Source: Chromobacterium vaccinii (GTDB taxonomy: Bacteria > Pseudomonadota > Gammaproteobacteria > Burkholderiales > Chromobacteriaceae). Taken from it: a stretch of DNA of 44,213 nt. Below, one piece after another: positions 28,097-36,620 of this stretch. The position numbers were made by a program, and so were the translations under genes. Where the stretch lies: NCBI RefSeq assembly GCF_000971335.1, contig NZ_JZJL01000043.1, positions 1-44,213 on the forward strand, in the 5' to 3' direction. Positions within the stretch are counted from its first letter, which is position 1. Each line of letters starts with the position of its first letter. Below the pieces are notes generated by a model, which saw only the letters and a list, made by a program, of their open reading frames with translations, was not told the origin of the DNA and searched no databases.

Positions 28097-29380
28097 TCAG
28101 ACGCTCACCGAACGGATCGGAATGATGCGATTGCCATCCTCGCGGCGCTTGGCGCCGCCCTCCCCGTAACGGGTCTTCACGTATTCGTCGACGATGGCGG
28201 TGAACTCCGCGGGAATGTTGTCGCCTTTCAGCGTCACATCCTTCTGGCCGTCAACGTAAACCGGCGCCACCGGCACTTCGCCGGTGCCGGGCAGCGAGAT
28301 GCCGATGTCGGCCAGCTTGGATTCGCCCGGCCCGTTGACCACGCAGCCCATCACCGCCACCTTCATGTCTTCGACGCCCGGATACTGCAGCCGCCAGATG
28401 GGCATCTGCTCGCGCAGATAGTTCTGGATGTGGTCGGCCAGTTCCTGGAAGAAGGTGCTGGTGGTGCGGCCGCAGCCCGGACAGGCGGTGACCAGCGGCG
28501 TGAAGCTGCGCAGGCCCATGGTCTGCAGCAGTTCCTGCGCCACCACCACTTCCTTGGTGCGCGCCTCGCCCGGTTGCGGCGTCAGCGAGATTCGGATGGT
28601 GTCGCCTATGCCTTCCTGCAGCAAGACCGCCAGCGCGGCGCTGGAGGCGACGATGCCCTTGCTGCCCATTCCGGCCTCGGTCAGACCCAGGTGCAAGGGG
28701 TAGTCGCAGCGGCCACCCAATTCGCGATAGACGCTGATCAGGTCCTGCACATTGCTGACCTTGCACGACAGGATGATGTTGTCCGGTGACAGGCCGATCT
28801 CCACCGCCTTGTCGGCCGACTCCAGCGCCGACACGATCAGCGCCTCCTGCATCAGCTTGGGCAGCGGTAAGGGATTCGCGGCGCGGTTGTTGGCGTCCAT
28901 CATCCGCGCCAGCAGCGCCTGGTCCAGGCTGCCCCAGTTGACGCCGATGCGGACGGCCTTGTCATGCTCCATCGCGGTGCGGATCATGAAGGCGAACTTG
29001 TCGTCGCCCTTGGCGCCCTTGCCGACATTGCCCGGATTGATCCGGTACTTGGCCAGCGCCTTCGCGCAATCGGGAAACTCCTTCAGCAAGCGGTCGCCGT
29101 TGAAGTGGAAATCGCCGACCAGCGGCACGTCGCAACCCAGGTCGTCAAGCCGCTGGCGGATTTCCGCCACGCGGCCCGCCGCTTCCGGCGAGTTGACGGT
29201 GATGCGCACCACTTCGGAGCCGGCCTGCGCCAGCTGGTATACCTGCTCGGCCGTGCCCGCCGCGTCGGCGGTGTCGGTGTTGGTCATCGACTGCACCATC
29301 ACCGGCGCGCCCGAACCCACCAAAACATGTCCCACCCGCACCAGGCGGGTGGGACGGCGCGCGATGTTCACGCTATCCAT
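28097..29380 (-). CDS. ispG: 4-hydroxy-3-methylbut-2-enyl diphosphate synthase (IspG/GcpE)
   Basis: 427-residue iron-sulfur enzyme of the non-mevalonate isoprenoid pathway that converts MEcPP to HMBPP. Cysteines for the [4Fe-4S] cluster are C300 and C303 (CPGCGRT) and C346 (GCVVNGPGE). The N-terminal TIM-barrel shows [13 protein letters not shown] and NPGNVG. The C-terminal half is somewhat longer between the second and third cysteine than in E. coli. It starts 13 bp after rodZ. Confidence 0.97.
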   Translation of the reverse strand: MDSVNIARRPTRLVRVGHVLVGSGAPVMVQSMTNTDTADAAGTAEQVYQLAQAGSEVVRITVNSPEAAGRVAEIRQRLDDLGCDVPLVGDFHFNGDRLLKEFPDCAKALAKYRINPGNVGKGAKGDDKFAFMIRTAMEHDKAVRIGVNWGSLDQALLARMMDANNRAANPLPLPKLMQEALIVSALESADKAVEIGLSPDNIILSCKVSNVQDLISVYRELGGRCDYPLHLGLTEAGMGSKGIVASSAALAVLLQEGIGDTIRISLTPQPGEARTKEVVVAQELLQTMGLRSFTPLVTACPGCGRTTSTFFQELADHIQNYLREQMPIWRLQYPGVEDMKVAVMGCVVNGPGESKLADIGISLPGTGEVPVAPVYVDGQKDVTLKGDNIPAEFTAIVDEYVKTRYGEGGAKRREDGNRIIPIRSVSV

Positions 29381-29393
29381 TCGCTACCCTGCA

Positions 29394-30332
29394 TCACTTG
29401 AGTTGAATCTTGGCGGTGGTGCCCTTGATCTTGTCGGCCAGATCCACCGGCTTGCCGTTGTAGCTCAGTTCCACCTGGCTGGCGTTGCCTATCACCACCT
29501 TGAACGGCGCGGTGCCGACCACTTCGGCCGGATCGCCCGGCTGCATCACCTTGTAAATCAGCCTGCGGCCGTCGGCGTCCTGCACCGACACCCAGGCGGC
29601 ATCCTTGACGTTGACGCTGACCTTGTCGGTGCCTTGGGACTGCGGCGCGCTGGCCGCTTGCGTCTTGGCCACCTTGGCCGGCGCGCTCGCCGCCGGTTTC
29701 GCGGCGGCCTGGACAGCCGAGGCCACCGGCTTCGCCGCCACGGCTGCCGGCGCCGAGGCCGGCTTCGCGGCCTGAACGGCGGCTTTCGCCGATTCGGAAG
29801 CCGCCGCCTTGGCGGCCGGGGCCGACGACTGCTCGGTCAGCATCGGCGCCAGCTCGTTGGCGGAGCGCTCCGCCGGTTTCTCCGGCGAGCCGTCGCGGTT
29901 GGCGTACCAGTAAGCGCCGCCCGCCACGGCCACGCCCAGCAACAGCAGGACCACCCACTTGCCGGCGCCTGCTTCCGTGGCTTCCTCCACCGCTTCCACC
30001 GGCTCGGGCGCCTGTTCGCGCGCGGTGGTGCCCTTGACCAGATTGGCCACGTCGTTCACCGCCGACGGAAAATGCTGCTCCAGCGCCTTCATCAACGGTT
30101 CGGAATCCACTTCCAGGAAGCGGGCGTAATTACGGACGAAGCCGCGGACGAAGGTGGCGCCGGGCAGCGAGTCGAAATCGTCGCGCTCTATCGCTTCCAG
30201 CTGCCTGAGCGACAGTTTCAGCCTGTCCGCCACTTCTCCCAGGCCAAGGCCGGCCGCTTCCCGGGCGGCCTTCAAGGTTGCGCCGATGCCGCTGGGCCTC
30301 GGCGTGTCATGATGTTCGATTTTTTCTTCCAT
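29394..30332 (-). CDS. rodZ: Cell-shape protein RodZ
   Basis: 312-residue bitopic membrane protein that links MreB filaments to the cell-wall elongation machinery. An N-terminal helix-turn-helix domain (about 15-80, with LKAAREAAGLGLGEVADRLKL) is followed by a membrane segment (about 126-146), an Ala/Pro/Lys-rich linker and a C-terminal beta domain of the DUF4115 type (about 235-310). It starts 2 bp after pilF, in the common order rlmN-pilF-rodZ-ispG. Confidence 0.93.
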   Translation of the reverse strand: MEEKIEHHDTPRPSGIGATLKAAREAAGLGLGEVADRLKLSLRQLEAIERDDFDSLPGATFVRGFVRNYARFLEVDSEPLMKALEQHFPSAVNDVANLVKGTTAREQAPEPVEAVEEATEAGAGKWVVLLLLGVAVAGGAYWYANRDGSPEKPAERSANELAPMLTEQSSAPAAKAAASESAKAAVQAAKPASAPAAVAAKPVASAVQAAAKPAASAPAKVAKTQAASAPQSQGTDKVSVNVKDAAWVSVQDADGRRLIYKVMQPGDPAEVVGTAPFKVVIGNASQVELSYNGKPVDLADKIKGTTAKIQLK

Positions 30333-30334
30333 CC

Positions 30335-31084
30335 TCAGCTTCCACTCAACAGCAGTTGTGTTTCCCTAGAGTCCGGAAACCGGTTCTTTAGTTCATTCTC
30401 GCATGCGCGCTCCAGCGCCGCGTTACCGGTTTTGCGGGCGATCCTGGCGCCCAGCCACAGCTCGGCGGCGCCCAGGCCGTCCATCCCGCCGCCGCCGCGC
30501 AGCCGTTCGAAATAGAACGCCGCCAGCTTGGCGTTGCCCAGGCCCAGATGCATTTCGGCCAGTTCGCTCAACGCCGGCCCGTAGTTGGGCGCGACGCGCA
30601 AGGCGCTCAGCAAATAATCGTTGGCCTGATCCGTCCGCCCCAGCTTGGCGCTGCAGCGGCCCAGATTCAAATAAGCCGACTGTGGCGAATCATACAACGG
30701 ATTGGCCAGCGCCTTCTGGAACAGGGCCAGCGAATCCTGCTCCCTCCCGTGCTCGCACAGGAACAAGCCGTAATTATTGTTGGCCTGCGGATTGCCGGGC
30801 TCCAGCCGCAGCGCCTGCTGGTAATCCTGCTCCGCCCTGCCGTCCATCTGCAGCAGGCCCAGCACGTAAGCCCGGCTCAGATAGCCGGTGACATAGGCCG
30901 CGTCCGCCGCCACCGCCTGGTTGGCGTTGTCCAGCGCGGACTTGAGGTTGCCTATCCTGGCGTACTCCACCGCCAGCTGGCTGCGGATCTTCGCCACTTC
31001 CGGCGGATTGCCATCCGCCGCGGCGGGAGCGACTACGCCAAATGCCAACAGCCATCCAGCCAATCTCCCCCGCCATGACGTCAT
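30335..31084 (-). CDS. pilF: Type IV pilus biogenesis TPR protein PilF/PilW
   Basis: 249-residue tetratricopeptide protein, the pilotin needed for PilQ secretin assembly in type IV pilus systems. At least four TPR-like units are visible, including [21 protein letters not shown] and [22 protein letters not shown]. The start at 31084 overlaps the rlmN stop as ATGA. The N terminus is a signal peptide ending APAAADG with no lipobox cysteine, whereas P. aeruginosa PilF is a lipoprotein. Either the protein is soluble in the periplasm or it is anchored through partners. Function is assigned from fold and conserved position. Confidence 0.88.
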   Translation of the reverse strand: MTSWRGRLAGWLLAFGVVAPAAADGNPPEVAKIRSQLAVEYARIGNLKSALDNANQAVAADAAYVTGYLSRAYVLGLLQMDGRAEQDYQQALRLEPGNPQANNNYGLFLCEHGREQDSLALFQKALANPLYDSPQSAYLNLGRCSAKLGRTDQANDYLLSALRVAPNYGPALSELAEMHLGLGNAKLAAFYFERLRGGGGMDGLGAAELWLGARIARKTGNAALERACENELKNRFPDSRETQLLLSGS

Positions 31085-32175
31085 GATTTCCTGTCCTCTA
31101 TGATCTGCGTCCACTTGGCCTGGCGCCGCGTCTTGTCCTGCACTTGGCCGGCCAGCTGGCCGCAAGCCGCGTCGATGTCGTCGCCGCGGGTCTTGCGCAC
31201 GGTCACCACGTATCCTTGTTCTTGCAGAATTTCACGGAAAATGCGAATCGCGTTGTTGCTGGAGCGATCATAACCCGAGTTCGGGAACGGGTTGAACGGG
31301 ATCAGATTGAACTTGCAAGGCACGTCCCGCACCAGCTCCAGCAGCTGGCGAGCATGTTCCGGCCTATCGTTGACCCCGTCAAGCATCACATATTCAAAGG
31401 TGATGAAATCGCGCGGCGCCTTTTCCAGATAGCGGCTACAGGCGGCCATCAGTTCGGCAAGCGGGTATTTCTTGTTGATCGGCACGATCACGTCGCGGAT
31501 CGCGTCGTTGGGCGCGTGCAACGACACCGCCAGCGCCACCGGGCACTCCTCGCGCAACCGGTCCATCTGCGGCACCAGGCCGGAGGTTGACAGCGTCACG
31601 CGGCGGCGGGACAGGCCGTAGCCATGGTCATCCAGCATGATCTGCATCGCGCTGACCACATTGTCGAAGTTGGCCAGCGGCTCGCCCATGCCCATCATCA
31701 CCACATTGGACACCACGCGCTCGTTCTTGGGCGTCACGCCCATCGCCTTGTTGGCCCACCACAGCTGGCCGATGATCTCGGCGGTGGACAGGTTGCGGTT
31801 GAATCCCTGGCGGCCAGTGGAGCAGAACGTGCACTCCAGCGCGCAACCCACCTGGGATGACACGCACAAGGTGCCGCGGTCGTCTTCCGGAATGAACACG
31901 GTTTCCACACCGTTGCCGGTGCCGACGTCGAGCAGCCACTTGCGGGTGCCATCACTGGACTCCTGCCCGGTCATCAGCGACGGCACGCCCACCTCGGCGC
32001 GCTCGTGCAGCTTGGCGCGCAGACTCTTGGCGAGGTCGGTCATCGCGTCGAAATCGTCTTCGGCCATCTGGTGCATCCAGCGCATCACTTGCTTGGCGCG
32101 GAACGGCTTCTCGCCCATCTCGGCGAAATGCCGGGTGAGCTGGTCCAGATTGAAGTCGAGCAGGTTGGTTTTCAT
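31081..32175 (-). CDS. rlmN: Dual-specificity RNA methyltransferase RlmN
   Basis: 364-residue radical-SAM enzyme that methylates C2 of A2503 in 23S rRNA and A37 of certain tRNAs. The cluster motif is C111-x3-C115-x2-C118 ([12 protein letters not shown]), with SAM-binding [12 protein letters not shown] and a later [10 protein letters not shown]. The start at 32175 is supported by TGAGGA; an upstream in-frame start would run into the intergenic hairpin. It is the first gene of the closely spaced rlmN-pilF-rodZ-ispG-hisS run. Confidence 0.97.
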   Translation of the reverse strand: MKTNLLDFNLDQLTRHFAEMGEKPFRAKQVMRWMHQMAEDDFDAMTDLAKSLRAKLHERAEVGVPSLMTGQESSDGTRKWLLDVGTGNGVETVFIPEDDRGTLCVSSQVGCALECTFCSTGRQGFNRNLSTAEIIGQLWWANKAMGVTPKNERVVSNVVMMGMGEPLANFDNVVSAMQIMLDDHGYGLSRRRVTLSTSGLVPQMDRLREECPVALAVSLHAPNDAIRDVIVPINKKYPLAELMAACSRYLEKAPRDFITFEYVMLDGVNDRPEHARQLLELVRDVPCKFNLIPFNPFPNSGYDRSSNNAIRIFREILQEQGYVVTVRKTRGDDIDAACGQLAGQVQDKTRRQAKWTQIIEDRKS

Positions 32176-32191
32176 GCAATCCTCAGCAGGC

Positions 32192-32219
32192 AAAAGAGGC
32201 CGCCGGCAGCGGCGACCTC
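32192..32219 (-). terminator. Terminator after ndk, just ahead of rlmN
   Basis: On the minus strand GAGGTCGCCG (32219-32210) pairs with CGGCGGCCTC (32205-32196), one G-U pair, 4-nt loop, followed by TTTT (32195-32192). It lies 22 nt past the ndk stop and 17 nt before the rlmN start codon, so rlmN must rely on read-through or on a promoter inside ndk. Confidence 0.72.
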
Positions 32220-32241
32220 CGGTCATTCAACTACTTTTGAA

Positions 32242-32667
32242 TCAGCGGGAGCTGATTTCGGAAGCGGCGAAGAAGTAAGCCACTTCGATGGCAGCGTTTT
32301 CCACGCTGTCGGAACCGTGAACGGCGTTGGCGTCGATCGATTCGGCGAAGTCGGCGCGGATGGTGCCGGCTTCCGCTTTCTTCGGATCGGTGGCGCCCAT
32401 CAGTTCGCGGTTCTTCAGCACGGCGTTCTCGCCTTCCAGCGCCTGGATCATCACCGGGCCGGAAACCATGAAGTCAACCAGGTCCTTGAAGAAAGGACGC
32501 TCTTTGTGCACGGCGTAGAAGCCTTCGGCTTCGGCGCGGGACAGTTGCTTCATCTTGGCGGCGACGATCTTCAGGCCCGCGGACTCGAAGCGGTCGTAGA
32601 TTTTGCCGATAACGTTTTTGGCTACTGCGTCCGGCTTAACGATGGACAAGGTGCGTTCGATTGCCAT
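32242..32667 (-). CDS. ndk: Nucleoside diphosphate kinase
   Basis: 141-residue enzyme that balances NTP pools by phosphate transfer through a histidine intermediate. The active site is H117 in NAVHGSDS, with the Kpn-loop region and [11 protein letters not shown] at the N terminus. GGGAG 8 nt upstream of ATG 32667 fixes the start. The C terminus ([11 protein letters not shown]) is standard for proteobacterial Ndk. Confidence 0.98.
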   Translation of the reverse strand: MAIERTLSIVKPDAVAKNVIGKIYDRFESAGLKIVAAKMKQLSRAEAEGFYAVHKERPFFKDLVDFMVSGPVMIQALEGENAVLKNRELMGATDPKKAEAGTIRADFAESIDANAVHGSDSVENAAIEVAYFFAASEISSR

Positions 32668-32799
32668 ATAAATTCTCCCTAACGACAAGACAAGTGGCTA
32701 AACTTGAGTATTATTACGCCACTCGGGTTACCCAATTCTGACGAACCCGCTATTTTAGCAGCGTTTTCAATCACGTGCTGCATATTCCGATCAGGCACC

Positions 32800-33633
32800 A
32801 TGCGCGAACAAAACCAACAGCAGCAGCCGTACGACGGCGAAGACGAATCCAATCTCAACGGCAAGCTGAAAAAGCGGCTCTGGATCGCCGGCGGCCTGGT
32901 CGCCGTCGCGCTGGCGGCCATTCCACTGATGGACGCGCTGACCAAGCCCAAGGTGGAAATGAGCAGCGACGCGCAAAGCCCCAGCTCCGGCAAGATCATC
33001 AAACCGGCCTCATCGGCCGACGCCGGCGCCATCAGCGTCCAGATCAAGTCCGCCAGCGCGCCGGCCGCGCAAAGCAGCGCCCCGGCGGCCGAAGCCGTCA
33101 ACCACGCGCCCGCCTCGCCGGCCGAAACCATTCCGGCGACGCCGGACCTGAGCAAAACGCCGGCCGTCGCCAATCAACAGCCCCCGCATCGCGCCGCGCC
33201 GCCAGCCGCTCACGCCCAGCAACAGGCTGCGCCCCAAGCCCCGGCGGCAAAACCCGCCACACCCCCATTCCGGGAAGCGCAGGCCAAGCCTCCGGCGCAA
33301 CGCGCCGCCGCGCCGCGCGCCGAAACCGCGGCCGCAACACCGCAAAGCGCCGCGCCGGCAGAGACCAACCCCACCCCGACAGCGGCCGCCCCCAGCCCGG
33401 CCAAGGCGGAGCCGGCGGGCAGCTCGGTCGGCTACCAGGTCCAACTAGGCCTATTCTCCAGCATGGGAAACGCGCAAAAACTGGTCAGAGACCTGCAAAA
33501 ACACGGCATCGCCGCGCACACCGTCACCCGCGTGCAGCTGGGGCCGTTCAAAAACCGCGCCGAGGCGGACGAAGCGATGAAGAAACTGCGCGAGCTCGGC
33601 TATTCCCCGCTGCTCGCAGCCAGCGGACAGTAA
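32800..33633 (+). CDS. SPOR-domain membrane protein (FtsN/DedD-like)
   Basis: 277-residue bitopic protein. A charged N terminus is followed by one membrane segment (about 26-46, LWIAGGLVAVALAAIPLMDAL), a long Ala/Pro/Gln-rich periplasmic linker (about 60-205) and a C-terminal SPOR domain (about 208-277, YQVQLGLFSSMGNAQKLV and VQLGPFKNRAEAD). SPOR domains bind denuded septal peptidoglycan, so a role in division or cell-wall remodelling is likely. The start at 32800 has only a weak Shine-Dalgarno. The gene is divergent from ndk and ends in a good terminator. The exact orthologue is uncertain. Confidence 0.88.
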   Translation: MREQNQQQQPYDGEDESNLNGKLKKRLWIAGGLVAVALAAIPLMDALTKPKVEMSSDAQSPSSGKIIKPASSADAGAISVQIKSASAPAAQSSAPAAEAVNHAPASPAETIPATPDLSKTPAVANQQPPHRAAPPAAHAQQQAAPQAPAAKPATPPFREAQAKPPAQRAAAPRAETAAATPQSAAPAETNPTPTAAAPSPAKAEPAGSSVGYQVQLGLFSSMGNAQKLVRDLQKHGIAAHTVTRVQLGPFKNRAEADEAMKKLRELGYSPLLAASGQ

Positions 33634-33665
33634 GCCGACACGCCGCTCGAAGCCGGCCCAAAACC

Positions 33666-33696
33666 AAAGCCCCTGGCAAACGCCCGGGGCTTTCTT
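33666..33696 (+). terminator. Terminator of the SPOR-domain gene
   Basis: AAAGCCCC (33666-33673) pairs with GGGGCTTT (33686-33693), with an inner GGC/GCC pairing, followed by TTTCTT. It starts 32 nt past the stop codon. Confidence 0.88.
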
Positions 33697-33968
33697 ATCG
33701 CCAGGCCCCACTGCCACGGCAAACCCCGCCACGCCCACCCCGAAACCAGCAATACCGAACAACGCGGCAAGCAAACAGGCGCGACCGAGCACGCGGACGC
33801 CAGCCCACCACAACCCGGGGCAATCACGACAGAAAATGGATTCGCAGGCTCGCGCCGCTTCAACCAGCCAAGCAACCGAGAACAAGAACAAGGAGAGGAA
33901 AGAGGCGCAGCCCCCGAGGAGCCTTTCAAGCAGCCGATGCCGCCCGAAAAATGGATTTGACGCGCAAT
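33697..33968. other. Gene-free stretch between two terminators
   Basis: This 270-bp segment separates the SPOR-gene terminator from the tRNA-Gln terminator. I see no ORF with a credible start, no RNA fold and no repeat. It is rich in CA-type words and lacks T-runs. The longest minus-strand frame begins with TTG and runs straight into the SPOR terminator. Confidence 0.6.
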
Positions 33969-34007
33969 AGCAAAAGGCCAGCTCTTTCGAACTGGCCTTT
34001 TGCTTTT
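33969..34007. terminator. Terminator downstream of tRNA-Gln
   Basis: A 13-bp perfect stem (33969-33981 with 33992-34004) with a 10-nt loop lies 9 nt beyond the tRNA-Gln 3' end. The stem base is A/T-rich, so both strands can give U-rich tails. Confidence 0.85.
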
Positions 34008-34012
34008 AATTC

Positions 34013-34088
34013 TGGCAGGCGATACAGGGCTCGAACCTGTGACCCTCGGAATCAAAATCCGATGCTCTACCAACTGAGCTAACCGCCA
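34013..34088 (-). tRNA. tRNA-Gln (anticodon TTG)
   Basis: A 76-nt tRNA with encoded CCA. The D stem is GCTC/GAGC, the anticodon stem TCGGA/TCCGA holds loop TTTTGAT with anticodon TTG, and the T arm is ACAGG-TTCGAGC-CCTGT. Discriminator G73 fits glutamine identity. Position 1 (T) faces T at position 72, so the first acceptor pair is a mismatch, in line with the weak first pair of tRNA-Gln. A strong promoter and a terminator flank it as a single-gene unit. Confidence 0.95.
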
Positions 34089-34093
34089 ACACT

Positions 34094-34118
34094 TCTCGAT
34101 ACGCGCTGCGTTTCGAGA
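34094..34118 (-). promoter_or_regulatory. Hairpin in the tRNA-Gln leader
   Basis: TCTCGA-T-ACGC, loop GCT, GCGT-T-TCGAGA: two perfect stem segments around one T-T mismatch, ending 5 nt upstream of the mature tRNA 5' end. The predicted transcription start is near 34117, so this structure would be the whole 5' leader removed by RNase P. Confidence 0.5.
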
Positions 34119-34123
34119 GGAGA

Positions 34124-34152
34124 AATATACCTCTTACCCTATACGCTTGCAA
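34124..34152 (-). promoter_or_regulatory. Sigma-70 promoter of tRNA-Gln
   Basis: On the minus strand TTGCAA (34152-34147), a 17-bp spacer and TATATT (34129-34124) lie 36 bp upstream of the tRNA. Spacing and sequence are close to consensus. Confidence 0.75.
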
Positions 34153-34484
34153 GTCTTTTTCGAAAATAATTTTCAGCCGATCCGCACCTCAACGTCATGC
34201 CGTCCCTAGACATCATTCGCACAGAGATATTACTTATGGCTGAATATTTCAGAATTGAAACAAAATGATGGCAAAGTCACCATGATTTTTGTCATAATAA
34301 ATTGACGAAATGCAATGTCGATATCATATTATTTCGCAATCGAGCGATCCTCGACATCACTCGGCCATCACCCAATGCACCGACGCCGCTGCCGGCCGTT
34401 GCCGCGCCGGCCAGCGCCGCCAAAAAAAACAAATGATTTCCGTTCGCAAACTTGCTTATGGAATCCATCCGGGATCGACAAGCC
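34153..34484. other. AT-rich leader region of the LysR regulator gene
   Basis: 332 bp with clearly lower GC than the surroundings and no supportable ORF (the longest ATG frame here is about ten codons). It holds the candidate promoter at 34291-34330 and then about 150 bp of possible untranslated leader before the LysR start, including a poly-A stretch near 34424-34432. Confidence 0.6.
34291..34330 (+). promoter_or_regulatory. Candidate promoter and operator of the LysR gene
   Basis: TTGACG (34302-34307), 17-bp spacer, CATATT (34325-34330). An inverted repeat GTCA-N8-TGAC (34291-34306) overlaps the -35 box, where autoregulating LysR proteins commonly bind. Pattern-based only. Confidence 0.45.
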
Positions 34485-35408
34485 ATGTTGCTCAATAACC
34501 GAGTCCGCAAGCTCGACTTTCAGGATCTGGTGATCTTCCAGCTGATCTACAAGCACAGAAGCGTTACCGAAGTAGCCGAACAACTCAGCGTCAGTCAATC
34601 CACCATCAGCTACTGCCTGAAGCGGCTGCGCGATTGCTTCGATGACGAGCTGTTCATCAACTCTCGGCTCGGCATGAGTCCCACCCAAAGGACCGAAGCG
34701 CTGTCGCCCCGCATCCAGAGCATTCTGAACCAGATGGCGGAATGCGTTCAGGAAGACGCCGCCTTCAATCCCAACGCGGACACATCCTCCTTCACCATCT
34801 ACGCGCCGGAATACTTCGAGATTCTGGTGATGCCGGAACTGATGAAGAACATCCTGGAGGCCGGCTACAGGGTTTCGATCAATATCAAGAAACCGGAAAA
34901 AGACTTGCCCTACGCGGATATCGTCGGCGGCCAGATCGATCTGGCCATCTTCTTCGGCCCCGGCTTCTATCGCACCTACCCCGGCCTTACCACCCAGACA
35001 TTGTTCCGCGACCATCTGCTGGCAGTACAGGACGGAGAGGACGACCCGCGCCCCCTGCCGCTGGACGACATGCTGGAGAGGCGGCACGTGTTCCCCACTC
35101 CCTGGATCTCCGACAGCAATATGGTGGACGGCTGGCTGCTCTCCCAAGGCCGCCATCGCACCATCGCGGCGCGGGCCAACAGCTACTATTCGGCCATCGA
35201 GCTGCTGCCCGGCACGGATCTGCTGCTGATGCTGCCGCGGCGGATACACGAGCGGGTGAAGCGCCAGCAGCCCAATATCGGCGCGCGCCCGGTGCCCGAC
35301 GGCATGCCCGACTTCACTCTGGACATGGTGTGGAGCGCGGCGCTGGCCAACAGCCAGGCCAATATCTGGCTGCGCCAGCAACTGATCCGCGCCTGCGCCA
35401 ACATTTAG
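34485..35408 (+). CDS. LysR-family transcriptional regulator
   Basis: 307-residue regulator. The N-terminal winged helix-turn-helix (about 9-68) has SVTEVAEQLSVSQSTISYCLKRLRDCFDDELFI, and the C-terminal substrate-binding domain (about 90-300) is of the periplasmic-binding type. The start is uncertain: ATG 34485 has GGGA about 10 nt upstream and gives the usual short pre-HTH segment, while ATG 34458 or TTG 34452 would add 9-11 residues. It converges on an MFS gene (12-bp gap) and is the only regulator near the six-gene operon at 37140-44067, so it is a candidate controller of both. No effector can be read from the sequence. Confidence 0.93.
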   Translation: MLLNNRVRKLDFQDLVIFQLIYKHRSVTEVAEQLSVSQSTISYCLKRLRDCFDDELFINSRLGMSPTQRTEALSPRIQSILNQMAECVQEDAAFNPNADTSSFTIYAPEYFEILVMPELMKNILEAGYRVSINIKKPEKDLPYADIVGGQIDLAIFFGPGFYRTYPGLTTQTLFRDHLLAVQDGEDDPRPLPLDDMLERRHVFPTPWISDSNMVDGWLLSQGRHRTIAARANSYYSAIELLPGTDLLLMLPRRIHERVKRQQPNIGARPVPDGMPDFTLDMVWSAALANSQANIWLRQQLIRACANI

Positions 35409-35420
35409 CCCGGGCTCAGC

Positions 35421-36620
35421 TCAGCGCCGCCCCGCCTGGACCGCGAAGTGCCGCGGATATTCGGCCGGACGGAACCTCGCCACCATCGCCACCATGCCTG
35501 CCGACACCAGCGCCAGCAGCAGCCAGGCCTGGGTGAAGCTGGACGACACATCCTTGATGTAGCCGGCGATCAGCGGCGACAGCGCGGCGATCAGATAGCC
35601 CACCCCTTGCACGAAGGCCGTCAGCTGCCCGGCGCGGCGCGGCGCGTCCATGTGGTCCATCGCCACGATCAGACTCATCGGGAATAGTCCGCCGATGCCG
35701 AAACCCAACAGGCCGGCCCAGACGATGGGATAAGCGGTCGGCGCCAGAATCAGACCGGAGAAGCCGGCGATCACCGAAGCCAGCACCAGCAGCAGCACCG
35801 GGCGGCGATCCAGGCTGCGGCTGGCCAGCGCCGGCGTCACCAGGCCTGACACCACTTCCATGCTGGTCAGATAGGCCAGCAACAAGCCGGCATGCGTGTC
35901 CTGCCAACCCTGCTCCACATAGAACGGCGGCAACCAGGCCAGCACGCAGGTATAGGATGCGGTGCCTAGGCCGAAGAAGATGCCCAGCAACCAGGCCCGC
36001 GGCCGGCTGGAGAACGACTCCGCCGGCGCCGCCGCGCCCTGCTCGGCGGCGGAAAACGACACGATCTCGCCCCGGATCGCGTACCACGCGGCCAACGCCA
36101 CCGCCGCCAGCGCCGACCAGGCGGCCAGCGCATGCTGCCAATCGCCCAGCCAGCCGCCGATGAAAGGCGACGCCGAGGCCGACAGCGCGGCGCCGCCCAT
36201 GATGGCGGTGACATACACCCCCATCAGCAGCGCCACCGCGTCCGGAAAGCGGCTCTTGATGATGCCCGGCATCACCGACTGGATCACGGCGATGCCCGCC
36301 CCGGCCACCACCGCGCTCAGAATCAGGTCGAGCGCCGTCGACGCGTACAGCCTGGCCAGGCTGGCCAGGCCGATCACCAGCAAGGAAACCGCGATGGCGC
36401 GGTGCTCGCCCCAGCGCGCCGCCAGCCGCGCGCCGCGGAACATCGCGAAACCCATCGCCAGCACCGGCAGCATGGTCAGCAAGGAAATCAATGTGTAGCT
36501 CAGGGGAATGCTGTTGCGGATCGAGGTCAGCAACGGCCCGATGGCGGCCATCGACGGCCTGAGATTCAGGCCGACCAGCACCAGCGCCAGGATCAGCGGC
36601 GCGCGGGAAGGTTGGTTCAT
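35421..36620 (-). CDS. CynX/NimT-family MFS transporter
   Basis: 399-residue transporter with about 12 membrane segments. The N-terminal LNLRPSMAAIGPLLTSI is characteristic of the cyanate/nitroimidazole (CynX/NimT) branch of the major facilitator superfamily. A motif-A equivalent is GARLAARWGEHRAI. GGAG ahead of ATG 36620 supports the start. It is divergent from the six-gene biosynthetic operon across a 519-bp regulatory region and convergent with the LysR gene. Export of the operon's product or uptake of a precursor is a reasonable inference; no residue proves it. Confidence 0.9.
   Translation of the reverse strand: MNQPSRAPLILALVLVGLNLRPSMAAIGPLLTSIRNSIPLSYTLISLLTMLPVLAMGFAMFRGARLAARWGEHRAIAVSLLVIGLASLARLYASTALDLILSAVVAGAGIAVIQSVMPGIIKSRFPDAVALLMGVYVTAIMGGAALSASASPFIGGWLGDWQHALAAWSALAAVALAAWYAIRGEIVSFSAAEQGAAAPAESFSSRPRAWLLGIFFGLGTASYTCVLAWLPPFYVEQGWQDTHAGLLLAYLTSMEVVSGLVTPALASRSLDRRPVLLLVLASVIAGFSGLILAPTAYPIVWAGLLGFGIGGLFPMSLIVAMDHMDAPRRAGQLTAFVQGVGYLIAALSPLIAGYIKDVSSSFTQAWLLLALVSAGMVAMVARFRPAEYPRHFAVQAGRR

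Noticed and set aside
33451-33891. Hydrophobic 146-codon frame on the minus strand
   Set aside because: It starts with TTG, lacks a ribosome-binding site, runs through the SPOR-gene terminator and overlaps the SPOR coding region.
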